In this document: positions 44,060-56,130 of the stretch, piece by piece
How positions within the stretch are numbered: the stretch's first letter is position 1
How the letters are laid out: each line of letters starts with the position of its first letter
From: Serpula lacrymans var. lacrymans S7.9
Lineage: Eukaryota; Basidiomycota; Agaricomycetes; Boletales; Serpulaceae
Direction of reading: 5' to 3'
Length of the DNA: 64,000 bases
NCBI RefSeq assembly: GCF_000218685.1
Contig: NW_006763290.1
Location: 2,260,792-2,324,791, forward strand
Made by a program: the position numbers and the translations under genes
The notes under the pieces: generated by a model
Told to the model about the DNA's origin: nothing
The model's input: the letters and a program-made list of their open reading frames with translations, nothing else
The model's database searches: none

Positions 44060-44516
44060 TGTTTTCTCATACTATAAACAAATGTCATAATTTGTCACTA
44101 CCTTCGGGACAGGGTGGACATTCTCCTTTCCCACTCTAGCCGTGCAAGAAGGATATTGCTCACAAACACGGTTACACACTACAATATAATTAGAAACAAA
44201 TATAGCTTACTATTGTATCCTTCAAGACTACAGGCACTTCATATGTTGTTGGCTTTTGGTTTCTTTGGTATGATTAGAGATTAAGGCTGTGGCTGAGAGG
44301 TAGAGCTGAAGCAGCAGCCATAATTTGAACACAAGCATGTAGTGGAGTTGAGACAAGCAGTGGTGTACTATTTGCGGCAGGAGTTGGGGATAGTTGAGTG
44401 ATTAACTCACGCACCTTTTTGCCATACTTTTGAACCCCAGACCATCTTGTCTTCTTCAAACTGTCCAGAGTCTGAATTTTTTAGTAGTGTGCGCAGTCAA
44501 CAACCTGTCCCATTAT
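44060..44516. other. Intergenic, no gene recognised
   Basis: A 61-codon minus-strand open stretch (44274-44459) has no recognisable domain. Nothing else is visible before the family C LTR. Confidence 0.4.
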
Positions 44517-44803
44517 TGACAAAACCGGATAAACCTGGTCTCTGCCAAAGCAGCCATTGTTCTCCATGGAGTTTAGCCACCACTCCATGGAGTCACCATT
44601 GTTCTCCTAGGAGCACAATTGTACTCCTAGGAGTCATTATACTATAGCGAGTAGCACCTCCAACTATAAGTAGTAGGGGGTTTAGTATAGGAATACCTCA
44701 GTCGTTTCTATAGCCTCTCGGGCAGCGGCTGAGGTATGTTACATTACATTTATTAGAGATCACCTTAAACTAACATCTATTATAGTTTTACTTAGTTTTA
44801 TTA
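44517..44803 (+). repeat. Solo LTR, family C
   Basis: 287 bp, TGACAAAACCGGATAAAC to TTAGTTTTATTA, flanked by a perfect ATTAT duplication (44512-44516 and 44804-44808). It lacks the second CTATAGCCTC unit present in the longer copies. Confidence 0.88.
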
Positions 44804-44929
44804 ATTATTTCATCAGGAATTACAAATGTTCACCAGCTAAGCTCCCTCATAAATGTTCTTCCTCTTAGTCTCCCTCCAATCTTCAAGTGATTCATCTAAC
44901 AATAAGTTACAATCATCCATAGAATACTT

Positions 44930-46140
44930 TGCAAGTCATGAGCATTGATATTGTTTCGTAGCTTTGTAAGGAAGGAACACAAACTGATCAAAGAATTTGG
45001 GGCAGTGCAAGTCATAGCAAATGACTGGGGGTGGTATAAAGTAGTGGGAGCCGCCTTTCACTTTGAATGGGTTATACTTGTGATGGTTGGTCTTTGAAAT
45101 AGTAAATAAGAGGTGAGAATCAAAGCAACATAATAGGCATGTTAAATTTCTCACCACTAGTGTCAATGTTGAAGTACACATCAAAAAAATTATACCAACC
45201 TTGCCATCCTTTCTGAGTACCAGCATTAATGAGCAGGACCATGGATGCATCAAGTACTGTTTGTTTTTGCTTGAATATTGAGTTTTTGCATTTTTTCCCC
45301 TACCTCCATTTCTACTTGTAATTCTTTGTGTGACCAACTTTTATTACCTGTGGTTTCTTCAATATCACCTAGATCTGAATCTAGGAATAGATGTTTGGGT
45401 TTAATTGTAGGCCAGGGAGTTATAGTAAACCTTTTTTGCTGGTGTGAGTGGTGGCTCTTTGTTCTTCCTTTTAATCCCTTTTTTTTTCTTTTTTTTTCTT
45501 CTTTATTCAGGTATTCATCATTGCAAAATTCTTTCTCAGCAAATATCAAGGCTACACCTTGGAGATCTCAATTTTACGCTGCACATCCAATTCACTGTGC
45601 AACAGTTGGTAGTGTTAACTGCAGTTTTGGCTTACAAAGCACCAGCCACTGAATAATCAGATCTAGATTCATATCTGCTATGTCTATTCCCTTGAATGAT
45701 AAGTCAGTTGATTATTTTTTTTTCTCTTTATTCAAAGAAATACTAACCACATTAAAGAAATCAGTAATGCACAAGCCCCAAATTTTGCCAGATATCAAAT
45801 TTGAGTATTTTTTTTTCTTGAAATTATTTAACATATCTGAATCAAACCACTTAATTTTATTTTGTAGCCCAGCTGGTAACTGCTCTTGAAAAAAAAATGC
45901 TGCTTGAATAGTATCCTGCACATTACCAAAGAAAATAAAAGATTTAACCGGAGGTGGATCACAAACTGTCTATCCTTTGGGAATTACAAAACCAAGATCA
46001 GTGTAAGTGCTGAGAAGACATTGCATCTTTCAAACATCAATGCTTATATTAGGCCGGTTAGTTGAAAGATGCACAGTCATTAAATTGTTGGTACACATAT
46101 GTAGAGGAGAGATATTTTTTACCATGTTGGATGTAATTAA
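44930..46140 (-). pseudogene. RecQ-like helicase relic 3, C-terminal half
   Basis: Minus strand: TNRPNISIDV near 46060, TDLGFVIPKG, then AAFFFQEQLPAGLQNKIKWF and SDML near 45890-45820, WGLCITDFF near 45780, FAEKEFCNDEYLNKEEKKRK near 45545-45490, and LINAGTQKGWQGWYNFFDVY near 45235-45175. It ends near CYDLHCPKFF at about 45000. Block for block this matches helicase relic 2 (KWFNSDM, LCITDSF, FAEKELFDDEHL, LINADTQPG), so the assignment is secure as a family. Multiple stops and frameshifts; motifs I and II are not on this strand. Confidence 0.7.
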
Positions 46141-46239
46141 AAATGGCAGATGGTATAATATGTGACATAGTCAAGCCAGCTTTCAATGTTCTGGTTGAAA
46201 CTCACCCCATTCTGGTATTTGTGCTATTGCTATCAACTC

Positions 46240-46590
46240 TGGGACTGTTATGGCCAAAATTTTCAGACTAAGCCAACACTCCGGTAAATTTTGCAATGGC
46301 TGATTTGTTTATGCAGGCCATTGAAAATTCAACTTACTGAGCAATTATCATTAGTCCAGCTTTTTCCAACAGTTTTTTGTTCTGTTCACCAAGGAGATTA
46401 AGAGGGGAATTTATGATTTGCATATCATTGAGACAAAGAAGGATTGGGATAATAAATGTGAGGGTCTTGCTTGATTCAGTGCCCACTTTTCAATAGCATT
46501 ATGTTGCCCACTGGCTACAGTTTGGCCAACTTTGACTTGCCACTGGCAGGGTAAAATGCTCAGACTCTATTCTGTAATCAGGTATTGATG
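46240..46590 (+). pseudogene. RecQ-like helicase fragment, opposite orientation
   Basis: Plus strand AIENSTY(stop)AIIISPA near 46317-46360 matches AIENITYRAIIISPE of helicase relic 2 (33219-33264). Poorly matching remnants follow, including LQFGQL near 46520. It points away from relic 3, so an inversion or a separate fragment meets it near 46.15-46.24 kb. Confidence 0.5.
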
Positions 46591-47430
46591 GAATATTGTA
46601 TTAAGTGATAAGCACTGCTGAAATGATTATGTGTATGCCCCAAGTTGGAAATAGAAGCAGTGGGTTAGAAGTAATAACTATTGAATAAAATTTACATCTC
46701 CTTTTTTAGAGTCTGCTGTCACCAGCACTCATCACTATGGCTGGCCATTATTGACCAATATTAAGTGCAAGCCGCTGTGGAGAGAGGGAGAGGATCAAGG
46801 TTGTACCAAGAGTGGATTTTTTATCATCTCATCATACCTTATCAATACTGTCCTATCATTTTTGCCCTAGCAATTATTTTCTCTCTTAAAACAGTGTGGG
46901 TTGGGAAGAGCCTGGTTTTCCTCATGTGGCAGGTGAATGCATTGCAAATTCTTTGTCCTGTCCAATATCACATTTGGACATAAAAAACCACCTAACCAAT
47001 CTCTACTGGAGTGCAAACTTTGTAAACTTCATCTGAACCCATGTATTTACTGACTAACCATATATTGTTTATGTAGTGCTTTATTGTTATTTTATTGCTG
47101 GATTTGAGCCACTTTCTGTTTCTGCTAGCAAAGTAAAGAACCACCCTTATTATGTGAATATGCTTCTCCTGGCAAGAGAAGTAAGGCCAGGAAAAGCCTA
47201 ACACATCACTTTTCCCATTATACTCATAAACCTTGCACCATTGTTGTTGGTTTCTGAGCTTAGCCCTGTTGGAGTGTGAGACAACAAATGCTCTTGGTCG
47301 GAATTGGGTTTAGAAGGACCCTGACTCTGATTATCATGAGTGACATGCACACAATAATCATTGTTCTACCTTATAATTTCTTTTTCTATCAGTGTTTTCC
47401 TTGGAGATTGTCAGGATTATCTTTTGCCCA
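46591..47430. other. No gene recognised; small R2 fragment
   Basis: AAGCCGCTGTGGAGAG at about 46771-46786 matches the R2 repeat. The remaining open stretches, for example 46765-46983, show nothing recognisable. Confidence 0.35.
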
Positions 47431-47850
47431 ACCGTTGTTTCATTATATGAGATAGTAAAACTATCATACTACTGTCTCATATATTATATAGAAAATATTT
47501 TCAAAATGATTATGCTCAAGGCAGGCAACATAAAGAAAATGATTTGTAGATGATATTTATAAAATTCTCCAAGAATCCACTCAATCAAAAGCTGCAGTCC
47601 AATGATGAATGCATTATGTGTGACAATTTTTCTGAAATTTGATTGGATCCTGCTGACCGAGTCATTCTGAATCTTATCTAAACATTTGTTGCCATTACAC
47701 CATCATTATGATGTCGAAGCTGCCTTGGTCAGTGGATCAACACTTTGTGTCACATAAAAAGATAAGTGAAGCACCCCACAATTTAACCTCCAGCTAATAT
47801 CTATGTGTTTGTGGTGGTCATTTTGAAATATTTGCACTATGGTGAGCAAT
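47430..47850 (-). repeat. R1 / Copia 3' end, left arm of an inverted duplication
   Basis: On the minus strand it reads from a Copia RNase H end (HKHIDISWRLN, then VDPLTKA near 47735) into the R1 non-coding sequence (GATGGTGTAATGGCAACA) and on to TATATGAGACAGTAGTA, all shared with 17.5-17.9 kb. Confidence 0.6.
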
Positions 47851-47863
47851 CCATACTGCAAAT

Positions 47864-48184
47864 TATTAAGAACAAAGCTTGAAGGAAGTGTCTAGCCACT
47901 TGCTGAGAGCAATCAGGGACTGGAAACTAGAGTCCAATGTGAGTGACTTTATTATTAGAGAGTGTGACAGGTATACAGTACCTAGAGTCCAATGTGAGTA
48001 ACTAGAGAATAGGAAGCATTGGAATCTGCAGTACTGGCCATAGTTTTGTAAACAAAGGTAAACAAAGGAGCCACAGAGGCAAAATAATAGAGAACACAAT
48101 CACTACTGAATGATAGAGGAATAATTAAGGAAAGGAATAGAAATATATGGATAGCGCAAAGGTGCAGAATCACCAAAACTAACA
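47864..48184 (-). repeat. Solo LTR, family B (long subfamily)
   Basis: 321 bp; on the minus strand TGTTAGTTTTGGTG to GTTCTTAATA, flanked by CAAAT (47859-47863 and 48185-48189). It has the same internal duplication as the copy at 38703-39022. Confidence 0.93.
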
Positions 48185-48493
48185 CAAATGACAAATGGTA
48201 AGCCAGAAAAACCTTTGAAAATAAAGGCATTTACATCCTGAGACATAGTGAACAATTTCCAGCAACGCTGTGTTGTAGTTCAGGGCAAGGGTATGAGGCC
48301 CTATATGCTGTGATCTTATTGAGTGTGAGCAAACAAAGTGCAAACAAACAATCACAAAAAAAAGTGAGCACTACCATAATCATACTCATGTGCTTAAATA
48401 GATTGTGTTAGTAAATTCAACAGAAAAATATGAAGTACTCTCCCAAGCATTTTAGTGCAGCTCCATGTCTTATGATCAAGATGAGTGTGGTGC

Positions 48494-48760
48494 TCACCAT
48501 AGCGCAAATGTTCTAAAATGACCACCACAAATTTCAAAAACATAAATATTAGCTGGAGGTTAAACTGTGGGGTGCTTCACTCACCTTTTTATGCAGCACA
48601 AAGTGTTGATCCACTGACTGAGGCAACTTCAACATCATGATGATATTAGGGATTATATATAAAAATTTGCTTCATATTTTCCTTAGATATAAATGGTATA
48701 TTTTTACAAGAAAATCACTGTAAGGTCATACTGCAAGTCTAGCTAATATAAGTTGATATA
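48494..48760 (+). repeat. R1 / Copia 3' end, right arm of the inverted duplication
   Basis: TGCTCACCATAGCGCAAATG through GTGTTGATCCACTGACTGAG mirrors 47731-47850 on the other strand. The arm then jumps to ATATTAGGGATTATAT ... CTAGCTAATATAAG, shared with 17.93-18.05 kb, having lost the middle part of R1. Confidence 0.6.
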
Positions 48761-49355
48761 CTCTATTGTTCTTAAGTGGCAGTTTGTCAGGTTCATTATT
48801 GTTATCAATATGCACATCAAGGGTGGTTAGTGGCTGCCATTTTTTTTGCGTCACATAAGTCTATTGGCTATCTATGCCACACAACTAGGAGGCTAGTCAG
48901 ACATAGTATAATACCACTTTGTAACTGTAACTACCAACACAACAAACGGCGCTGGTTTTAATTATTCCTACATGTTGCCATAAAGCCCTTCTCGGGGTTA
49001 TGTGCTGTGGCTAAAAATATGGTGGACTAACCATAATCCCAGGCTGAGCTGCAGCTGGAACTGTGATGCTGCTGAGAAGCTAGGAGGTATTTATGATCCC
49101 ATTATTCACATAAACATCTATACTACAGTGACTCCAAAAACCCTTTCCATGTTGACTCTGGGTGTCATACATGAAGCATACCATCAAACAGTATTACACT
49201 CAACTTTGGTGGAAATATAAATAGTACATACTCTTGGCTATAAAATTGCTCAATAGGTCATGTGATTTGGTTCACATGCTATGGAGATATAGTCAATTTT
49301 AAACAGCAACACCATGGAAAGGGCTTTTTCACTTTTGAATTGAAAGGGGTATTTG
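48761..49355. other. No gene recognised
   Basis: Short open stretches only (for example 48776-48961 and 49002-49220), with no domain, repeat or RNA signal. Confidence 0.4.
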
Positions 49356-49768
49356 TGTAACAACCAAGAGTTTGTATACTCTGGCGCACAACTTAGACAA
49401 GCAGTAGTGAAGTGAGTGGGAGTGGTTACCCCTTAAGATAGGACTGAGTTAGTTGTGGGTAAACAACAGGAGGACTTGCTGAGGAGTCTCCTTGATCTAT
49501 TGGGGTATATATACTACTACAGGTTGTTTGTACATATGTACTATACAGTTGATGAAGGCAGTGGCTGATGATGTCATGGGGCACAACCCATGTGACCAGC
49601 TCCACTGCATGAGATACTTGTAGCTAAAAATAAAAAAAGGCAGTGCAGCGCAAGAAGGTGGAGTTTGAACAAAATAGAAAGTGCTGCATGGCACAGTGTG
49701 TGAAAACTACAGAAGAAAGTTAAAGAGGAGAATGAAATTTAAAGGTCCAAAAATTATGTATTGTAACA
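49356..49768 (-). repeat. Solo LTR, family A
   Basis: 413 bp, TGTAACAACCAAGAG to ATTGTAACA, flanked by ATTTG (49351-49355 and 49769-49773). The start motif carries one CpG-type change. It lies just downstream of the RING-finger relic. Confidence 0.94.
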
Positions 49769-49819
49769 ATTTGGATATTATCAGTACTTGATAAAGCCTC
49801 CTTTTGCCCTAAGCGCTGC

Positions 49820-50330
49820 CTAAATCCTTCTGGCAGAAATTTGGGTGGATAAAATGTGCTTCAGGTGATTGGCTATGCGTTCACGTTGACGTGCAACTGC
49901 TTTTTCCAATCCTACCATACAGCTCTGGACTTTCTTGACCTTGAGGGCAGCTTGCACCTCTTCAGTGGCACAGATAGAGTTGGCTCTACAAATCAAATAG
50001 TTATTAGTGCTGGCGCTGATGTTATATGGTTATCAAGCACACCTCACCTCCACTTTGCTTTGATCTAACACATAGCCAATTTTGACAAACGAGAACTTCA
50101 GCGGTCTCAAACACCTGAATGGACACTGTCCTTGATCACCCTTGAAGAGTATCTCATAGCATTCACCACAGAAAACATGACCTTAAATAATGAAATGTTA
50201 GCTGAAGTATCAGAAATGTCAGGAAACCTAACCACATAAAGCCAGGTATGGAGAGGGCCGTATATTATCTCCAAATTCTTTGTGGCAAAATTAACACATT
50301 AGTAGCACTGTGGTCAGTGTTTATGATCGA
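49820..50330 (-). pseudogene. RING-finger protein gene relic (C-terminal part)
   Basis: Minus strand: first cysteine pair C-(stop)-F-C near 50305 followed by HKEFGDNIRPSPYLALC; an intron (GTTAGG ... TTTAAG) near 50237-50188; then GHVFCGECYEILFKGDQGQC and PFRC, giving the C-x-H-x2-C-x2-C and final Cys pair of a RING domain. After a second likely intron (GTGAGG ... CTAATAAC ... TTTGTAG, about 50048-49987) comes a helical tail NSICATEEVQAALKVKKVQS to ARRI and a stop at 49820-49822. RING proteins act as ubiquitin ligases. A TAA between the first two cysteines and an out-of-phase second intron suggest decay, though a misread exon boundary is possible. Confidence 0.55.
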
Positions 50331-53199
50331 GAGCTGCACACATGAACATTATGCGAAGCTAAAGCGAGTCTGTAAAGTGAGAGGGTGAGTAGATGGACAG
50401 GATGCAATGGAACATAGGAAGTATTCCCAGTCTGAAGTCGATCCTTTGTACAATCTCTGAATCAATCTACGCTAGACTAGATATACAACTATATCTACAG
50501 ATGCACCCATGAAATCCACATACACGTGCACATTAGCAGTGCTTTATTGACGTTGAGGCGATTATAATGAGGGGAAAAAAATTCAAGTATACAAACACCC
50601 CCACTTGTTTTCCTTCCCCCTTATGCCAGAACGCAGTTATATGATTCTTCTGGTGATGGTTTCATAATGGCTGACATTGAAGGGTTGAACATTATAGAAC
50701 ACACCTCAAGATTGAAACTATGAAAATTGCTATATATGTGCATGACACTAGGCTAGGTTCCAATCTGGTATCCATATACCAGCACGCACCAGATAAAGGA
50801 TTGTTATAAGTATTAGCAAAGTCCACGAGGCACGGATAAAGTTAGGGGGTGCAAGTCTTAAATTAGAGTTCCTCAACTCATTTTTATAGTGATTGCAGTA
50901 AGTCTACATAGGGTTAACAAAGTCTTCGGTCTCCTATGACAATACTTTGTACCTAACTATGCCCATACTTTACACACCAATTCCAACAAGAAAGGTGCAT
51001 ATTTCTTCTGTTCTAGCTCCCGCTCAACTCACAACCCGCCTCGACTCATTAATGAATGCATTGGTCAGTTATGACAGGAAGGTTGCGTATACTTTCACAG
51101 TCTAACTGACTCTACTTGACAGAACTTTTTCGCATACGCTAGTTTTAAGGAGAATATGCGCAAGTTTTGGTTCTATATCCTGGAGATGATCCCAATTTTA
51201 ATCATTGCTTATTACCTCTATAATGATCATGATTCTGCTGTGTTAGCAGTAGGTCTTTCCCTTCAATGTAGAATAGTAAATTGATGTTATCTTTACCCAT
51301 TTCATCTGTTTGCTAGATGGGGGCGACCATCAATGTTGTTCTTACTTTTTTGTGGTACGCAAGCAAAACTTGGGGCTTAATCTGGCTTCACACAAAGGAG
51401 ATGATACATAACTGCCTAAGAGATTTCTTACAAATTAATTGAATACGGGTATCTCATAATGTCATAGAGTCAATCATTTGGTTTCCTTGTCCATTATTCC
51501 TTCATATGCAGTTCAAAGCTGGACCCACACAACAAGTTTATTGGTAATATTGATCAATTGCCGCAGCTATTGGCTATTCATTATTTCCCTTTGTGTTGAT
51601 AACACCATGTAGCATGGACTCAAAGGTTAAAGGTCGAGCTATAGCACCATTACTTTTGATTACAAGTGGCGGGCTGTTTGCGTGTATATATTGTGGTCTC
51701 GAGAAAGGTATGCACACATTGCCAATATTCCCATCTGTTATGCTGAGTGATTTCTTTTAGAATTTGTGCCTTTGCAATGAAAGAGCCTTGTCTTTCCACC
51801 AAATATTGATATTGCCTGCAATTTCAAATCACTTCTGAAACACCTTATTGTCCTGTCCTGTGAGGATTAGAAGATAACCATTCTTGGTATTGACTGCAAT
51901 GCTCTGATCTGGAAGGATGTACCTCTTTGATGTCAGCGCTTTCCCCTACACCAAGTGCTACAGAGATGAGGTAGTGTTGGATACTTCTCGGAAATGCCAA
52001 TAGATGTAAGGATTTTGGTTCTGCGATCTACTCTGCACAGGATGTTTGACTGATATATTGTTTATGCAGTCGGTGCCAATCCTGCAACAGTGATTCCCAG
52101 TATCCATCAAGGATAAATTGTCTGCAGTCCTCAAGGACTCCCCTCTAATGAACAATAGTGAGGGAATCTTAACAAGCGCTAGAATAACAGACATGTTGGG
52201 GTGTCCACCTTTTCAAAGGTTACTAATATAGCCTTACCCTGAACGTCATACTAATGATATCTGATCAGGGATGGGTCCCTTCAAAGCAATGCTTCAGTCA
52301 TCTGACAATGGAAGATTGTCAATTATATATCCACAGAAGTGGAGAACCCAGCTGGGTCAGTGCCCAATCTTTGTTGTCAATGGAGTCTAGATTCAGAGTA
52401 GACAACAAGCAGAAAGGCAGGGCTGAAGACTGGGGTCACTGGATACTTTCACTTTGTCTGCTAGTCTTTATCTTTGCTTTTCTCACTATTAGAAAAAATT
52501 GTTCTCTCTATCCTGCTTTAAATGTTGCTTGCCGCATGTAAACAAACCATTGAGGATGTTCTGACCTAACCTGCAATCATGTCTAGAAAATGAGAGGATT
52601 ATGTCAGCCTCAGGCAAAACAATGCCTCATGCCTCCTGAAAGACTATGAGTCCTGTTTGGTATTCTTACACAAAGGGACTGTCGCTGCGCCAGGTATATA
52701 AAGCCCTTTTCTCTTTAAAGCTCTCAACACTGACCTTAAATCTTTGTTCACAATATCTTGATGCCCGCTGTGCACTCACCAGTTTTTAATACTTGTTGTT
52801 GTCTTGTAAGCAGCCGTGTTCTTTTCATTTTGAGTATACTTACTTTGCTTGCATAAGCATAACTTACCTCCCTGGAGTGGTTTCAAAGAATTATGGTTCA
52901 AGTCACACAAATGCCCTCTTGCATGAACAATGATCTATCTCCACAGAATTAGATGCTATGTCCCCCTCCTCCTCCTCCTCCTCCTCCCCCTCGGATTATT
53001 CCACTCTATCCCACAACAATCAGTTACTTGAGCCTTCTTCTGACAATAATATGGTCCTGGATGTTTCCAATTTGCATCACAATCATAATCACAAGTGCCA
53101 TGTTATTCTTCCCCTCCAGCACATGTTAGTATATGTTTTCCATGCCATTACAGATTGATATTAACCGACCATTTATTTAGCACTATTTTCACCGCTGTT
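50331..53199. other. Long stretch without a clear gene
   Basis: Some spliced-looking plus-strand pieces occur at 51.0-51.7 kb: after TTGACAG, FKENMRKFWFYILEMIPILI and a hydrophobic continuation near 51140-51225; PLLLITSGGLFACIYCGLEK near 51650-51710. They could be exons of a decayed membrane protein, but I cannot name it. The rest has only short shadows. Confidence 0.3.
52964..52988 (+). repeat. (CCT)n microsatellite
   Basis: CCTCCTCCTCCTCCTCCTCC-type run, short and imperfect at both ends. Confidence 0.8.
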
Positions 53200-54209
53200 T
53201 GATTTCTTGCAAGGACTATCTTATTCCTTTGGATCACTCACATTTTGTTATACAGTTGTTTTAAATTTATTGCTACAGCAGCTTGCGAGTGAGGTCCTTA
53301 CTGGAAAGAAGGGGACGGTGTACACAATGAAATTTGATGGTTTGAGCGGTTTCCTAGCCTTGGGAATTGGAGAAAAAGTGCAGATAGCAAAAAAACTAGC
53401 TGGCTGTATGTATGGAGTACTTCACGCTCAGTGTGGCTTATGACACTGCTTTGATCCATCTAATGTGTTTACCCATAGCAGTTATTCAGCTCTATCTCCG
53501 GACAACCATTATATTTTAGTATTGAACCTACAAAACAGAATGACTCTTTATGCCCTAGGACAATCTACTGCGATCAAGTCATATCAGCAAGTAACCATTG
53601 CACAAAAGAACTTTCTTTTGGCTGTATGCTTCCTTCATAATGGTGATGCAGTGGTCTGTGGATCTTCCATCAGAACCCTAAACATTTGGGAGACATTCAG
53701 TGGTGAACATGTCCAAGCTTTGGATTATAATGGTAATGTGAATATATTTTTCTGGTTTGCCAAGCAGCTGACATCCATTCAGATAATACTATGCAGATTG
53801 TCCGTGTGAGGCTTTTGGCACAGCCTACAGTGTCCCGCTCCTAATAAACATCTCAAATTTTTTCAAGGAAAAGCACATGCTATATTGTGGCTTTGTCAGC
53901 TGAGACAACTGATGATATGTATATCCAGCTGTGGAAGGCAAAGTGAGGAATTAATTTTGAGCAAGCTCATCAATTACTTTCAGATGATTCATCAAACCAG
54001 CCTTGGACCAGTCATGTGAAATCTTGTATGGTAATATTCCATCTGTACTTCGGCCCAATCAAGAGTTATATAGTCTTTCCCAGGTCAGGATCTTTTGTGT
54101 GGATACAAAGGTACAGCAAAGCTGGGCTGTTGCACCTACCCGGGTTTCATTTGCCATTGTTATTGTTGGTGGGATAGTGGGGCTCACATGGGGGATAGAA
54201 AACAACTAA
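53200..54209 (+). pseudogene. WD40-repeat gene relic with possible C-terminal membrane segment
   Basis: Blocks: LASEVLTGKKGTVYTMKFDG and FLALGIGEKVQIAKKLAG near 53285-53405; YSALSPDNHYILVLNLQNRM near 53484-53543; LYALGQSTAIKSYQQ; AVCFLHNGDAVVCGSSIRTL and NIWETFSGEHVQALDYNG near 53620-53735; YIVALSAETTDDMYIQLWKA near 53880-53945; and a hydrophobic end VSFAIVIVGGIVGLTWGI near 54147-54200. These are consecutive WD repeats of a type repeated in Agaricomycete genomes, some of which end in a membrane helix. Exon joints are partly guessable (GTATGG near 53407, GTAATG near 53734). No true start is visible, and frame changes near 53800 and 53945-54000 indicate a relic. Confidence 0.65.
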
Positions 54210-54909
54210 TTTGTCAAGTATCCTTGCTCGTCCTGATCTTCTGATCTTCTCACATTAGTTGGGTACAGTCTCTTACAATTTTCCCCCACCTAATTGGGGA
54301 GATCAGGTCCATAATCATGCTAATTTGTGGCTCTGCGGTCAAAATTTGGGGTACTATGCTTGAGTTTTTCTGATATCACCTTCTAGACATTTTGTCCCAC
54401 TTGATGGGATGGCTGGCTAGTTGTGGGAGACCTGCTCAGATTGGGCAGTGATGAAGTGGTCTAATGCCTTGTTTAGTCCTTGTGCTCGGTAGAATGTCAC
54501 AATGTAATACTTATATCAATTTTTTTGTTCTGGAGAAGCCAAGTGAGTCTCTCCATTAATCTTTCCTTGTTTTGCTGCATAGATGCCTCATTGTAGTATT
54601 GTGACAATAATAGGGATAATAAAAGAAAGTTGGATTGAAGTTGGATCTAGATCCTGCACCATCATCCGCTTGGGACCAGTTCCTTGGGCGGGTCTTCCAA
54701 TGTGCTTTGACCAGACATGAGGCAACCAAACTTTCTGTGACCGTTGATAAGTGCTTCCACGCAAGTTCTACCACTCTATACTGACTTTCTCCTCTTCCCA
54801 GATCCATTATTGCTGATTCAGCCTACACTAGGATCTAGTTTTCAGGTTACCAACCCCTTCACTCTCAATTTCACATTGTACATACACCAATGACAAAGCC
54901 ACAGCTTTG
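54210..54909. other. No gene recognised
   Basis: 3' flank of the WD40 relic. The small minus-strand open stretch at 54556-54807 has no recognisable feature. Confidence 0.4.
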
Positions 54910-56130
54910 AAATGGAAACCTTATTCATGGTAAACCTCCTTCACCGGTTGGTTCTGGTCCTTTATTCCTTTGTGAATATTGCAAGTGTCAAGGTGAATGG
55001 GCTCTTCTACCAGATTTCACCAAGACTTTTCAGCTTCAAGAAGGTGTATGGTTGAATCAGACAATGTTCCAGAGGCATCAGGTTGAGGAGGCATTGAAGT
55101 TAGAGATAGAGAGCAAAGGCTTGGATGAATTTGGGCTTGACACCAAGCAAGGAGATGTTGACAAAAAATTGCAAAAGAAGAAGAAAAATAAAGTAGTGGT
55201 CATTTAGACAAAGGCACAACAGAAGGCAGGGACTCAAGATATTGTAAGAAACTGTCAAATCCAACTGACTCGTCTACAGCTCAATCTTTTGTTAAAGATG
55301 AGCAATAAACACTGTCTACTCAGACCAGCTTAGATGATCTTTGTCACATCCAGTCAAACATTGATCAATGTGTTCTCTCATTAGCTCCACCTTGTCACCT
55401 CATTTTTATTCAACCACCCTCTCTGAATGATTTATTCGAACACCGCCCCATAGAAAAGGTATCTGAGGTTAATCAAGGTAAATATATGTTACATCCCCAT
55501 GAGCCCTTGAATCACAAATTTCTGGAACTACAAAATGACATAGTAACTATGTTGTTGACATTTGAGGACACTTTTTCATTTGATGATGATGGTTATTCAG
55601 CAGTGTCAGTCTTTCATAGATCATATCTTTTGCGAGCTGGATTGCCTGGATGGATTCAAGGAGATGGAATGGGAGAGACAATGTAAGGGTGGTTTGATTG
55701 AGGTCAATTATGCAGCCAACTACATTAATGCAGGTGAAAAATCTGAATCTGCAAACACCCAGAGTGTTAATAACCTCCAGTCTTAACATCCTAGATGTTT
55801 ACTTCCACCAGCCACACCATTATTGGAGCCTGGTTGTGATGTCCCACTATCTGGTGCTATTACTTATGCACCTGGGTAATTTTCTTTGTTTTTTTGGACC
55901 AGTACATGCCTGGAGAATATTCCCATTTGAACGTTATAATTACCTACTTCAAAGAGAGAACACTAACCAAAAGTTTGGTAAACATTAGGATATCTGAAAC
56001 ATACTGCATGCTAATTAATTCATTTCAGATGAGCTGGAGCAGATATTCATGAATCATACTTGTTGGAGCGTAGATTACAGTCTATTACTTCAAGATTCTT
56101 ATGTCCAAGAGATAATAGCATCCATGTCCT
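54910..56130 (+). pseudogene. CACTA/Plavaka-like transposon gene relic (DUF4218-like end)
   Basis: LCEYCKCQGEWALLPDFTKT near 54972-55030 (a Cys-x2-Cys pair), then a helical charged segment up to KKKKNKVVVI and a stop near 55205. Next is HPHEPLNHKFLELQNDIVTM near 55490-55555 with FEDTFSFDDDGY, and finally FFGPVHAWRIFPFERYNYLL and QRENTNQKFG near 55888-55980, followed after a probable intron by DELEQIFMNHTCWS near 56030-56070. The GPVHAW...FPFER block resembles the DUF4218 region next to the transposase of CACTA-like (Plavaka) elements in mushrooms. The transposase core itself is not seen. Stops in several frames. Confidence 0.5.

Noticed and set aside
51000..51720. Possible multi-exon membrane protein (RTA1-like or other)
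   Set aside because: Hydrophobic pieces flanked by splice-like signals, but no conserved motif could be matched, so no gene was named.
51958..52194. 78-codon minus-strand frame
   Set aside because: No recognisable family and no neighbouring exons.
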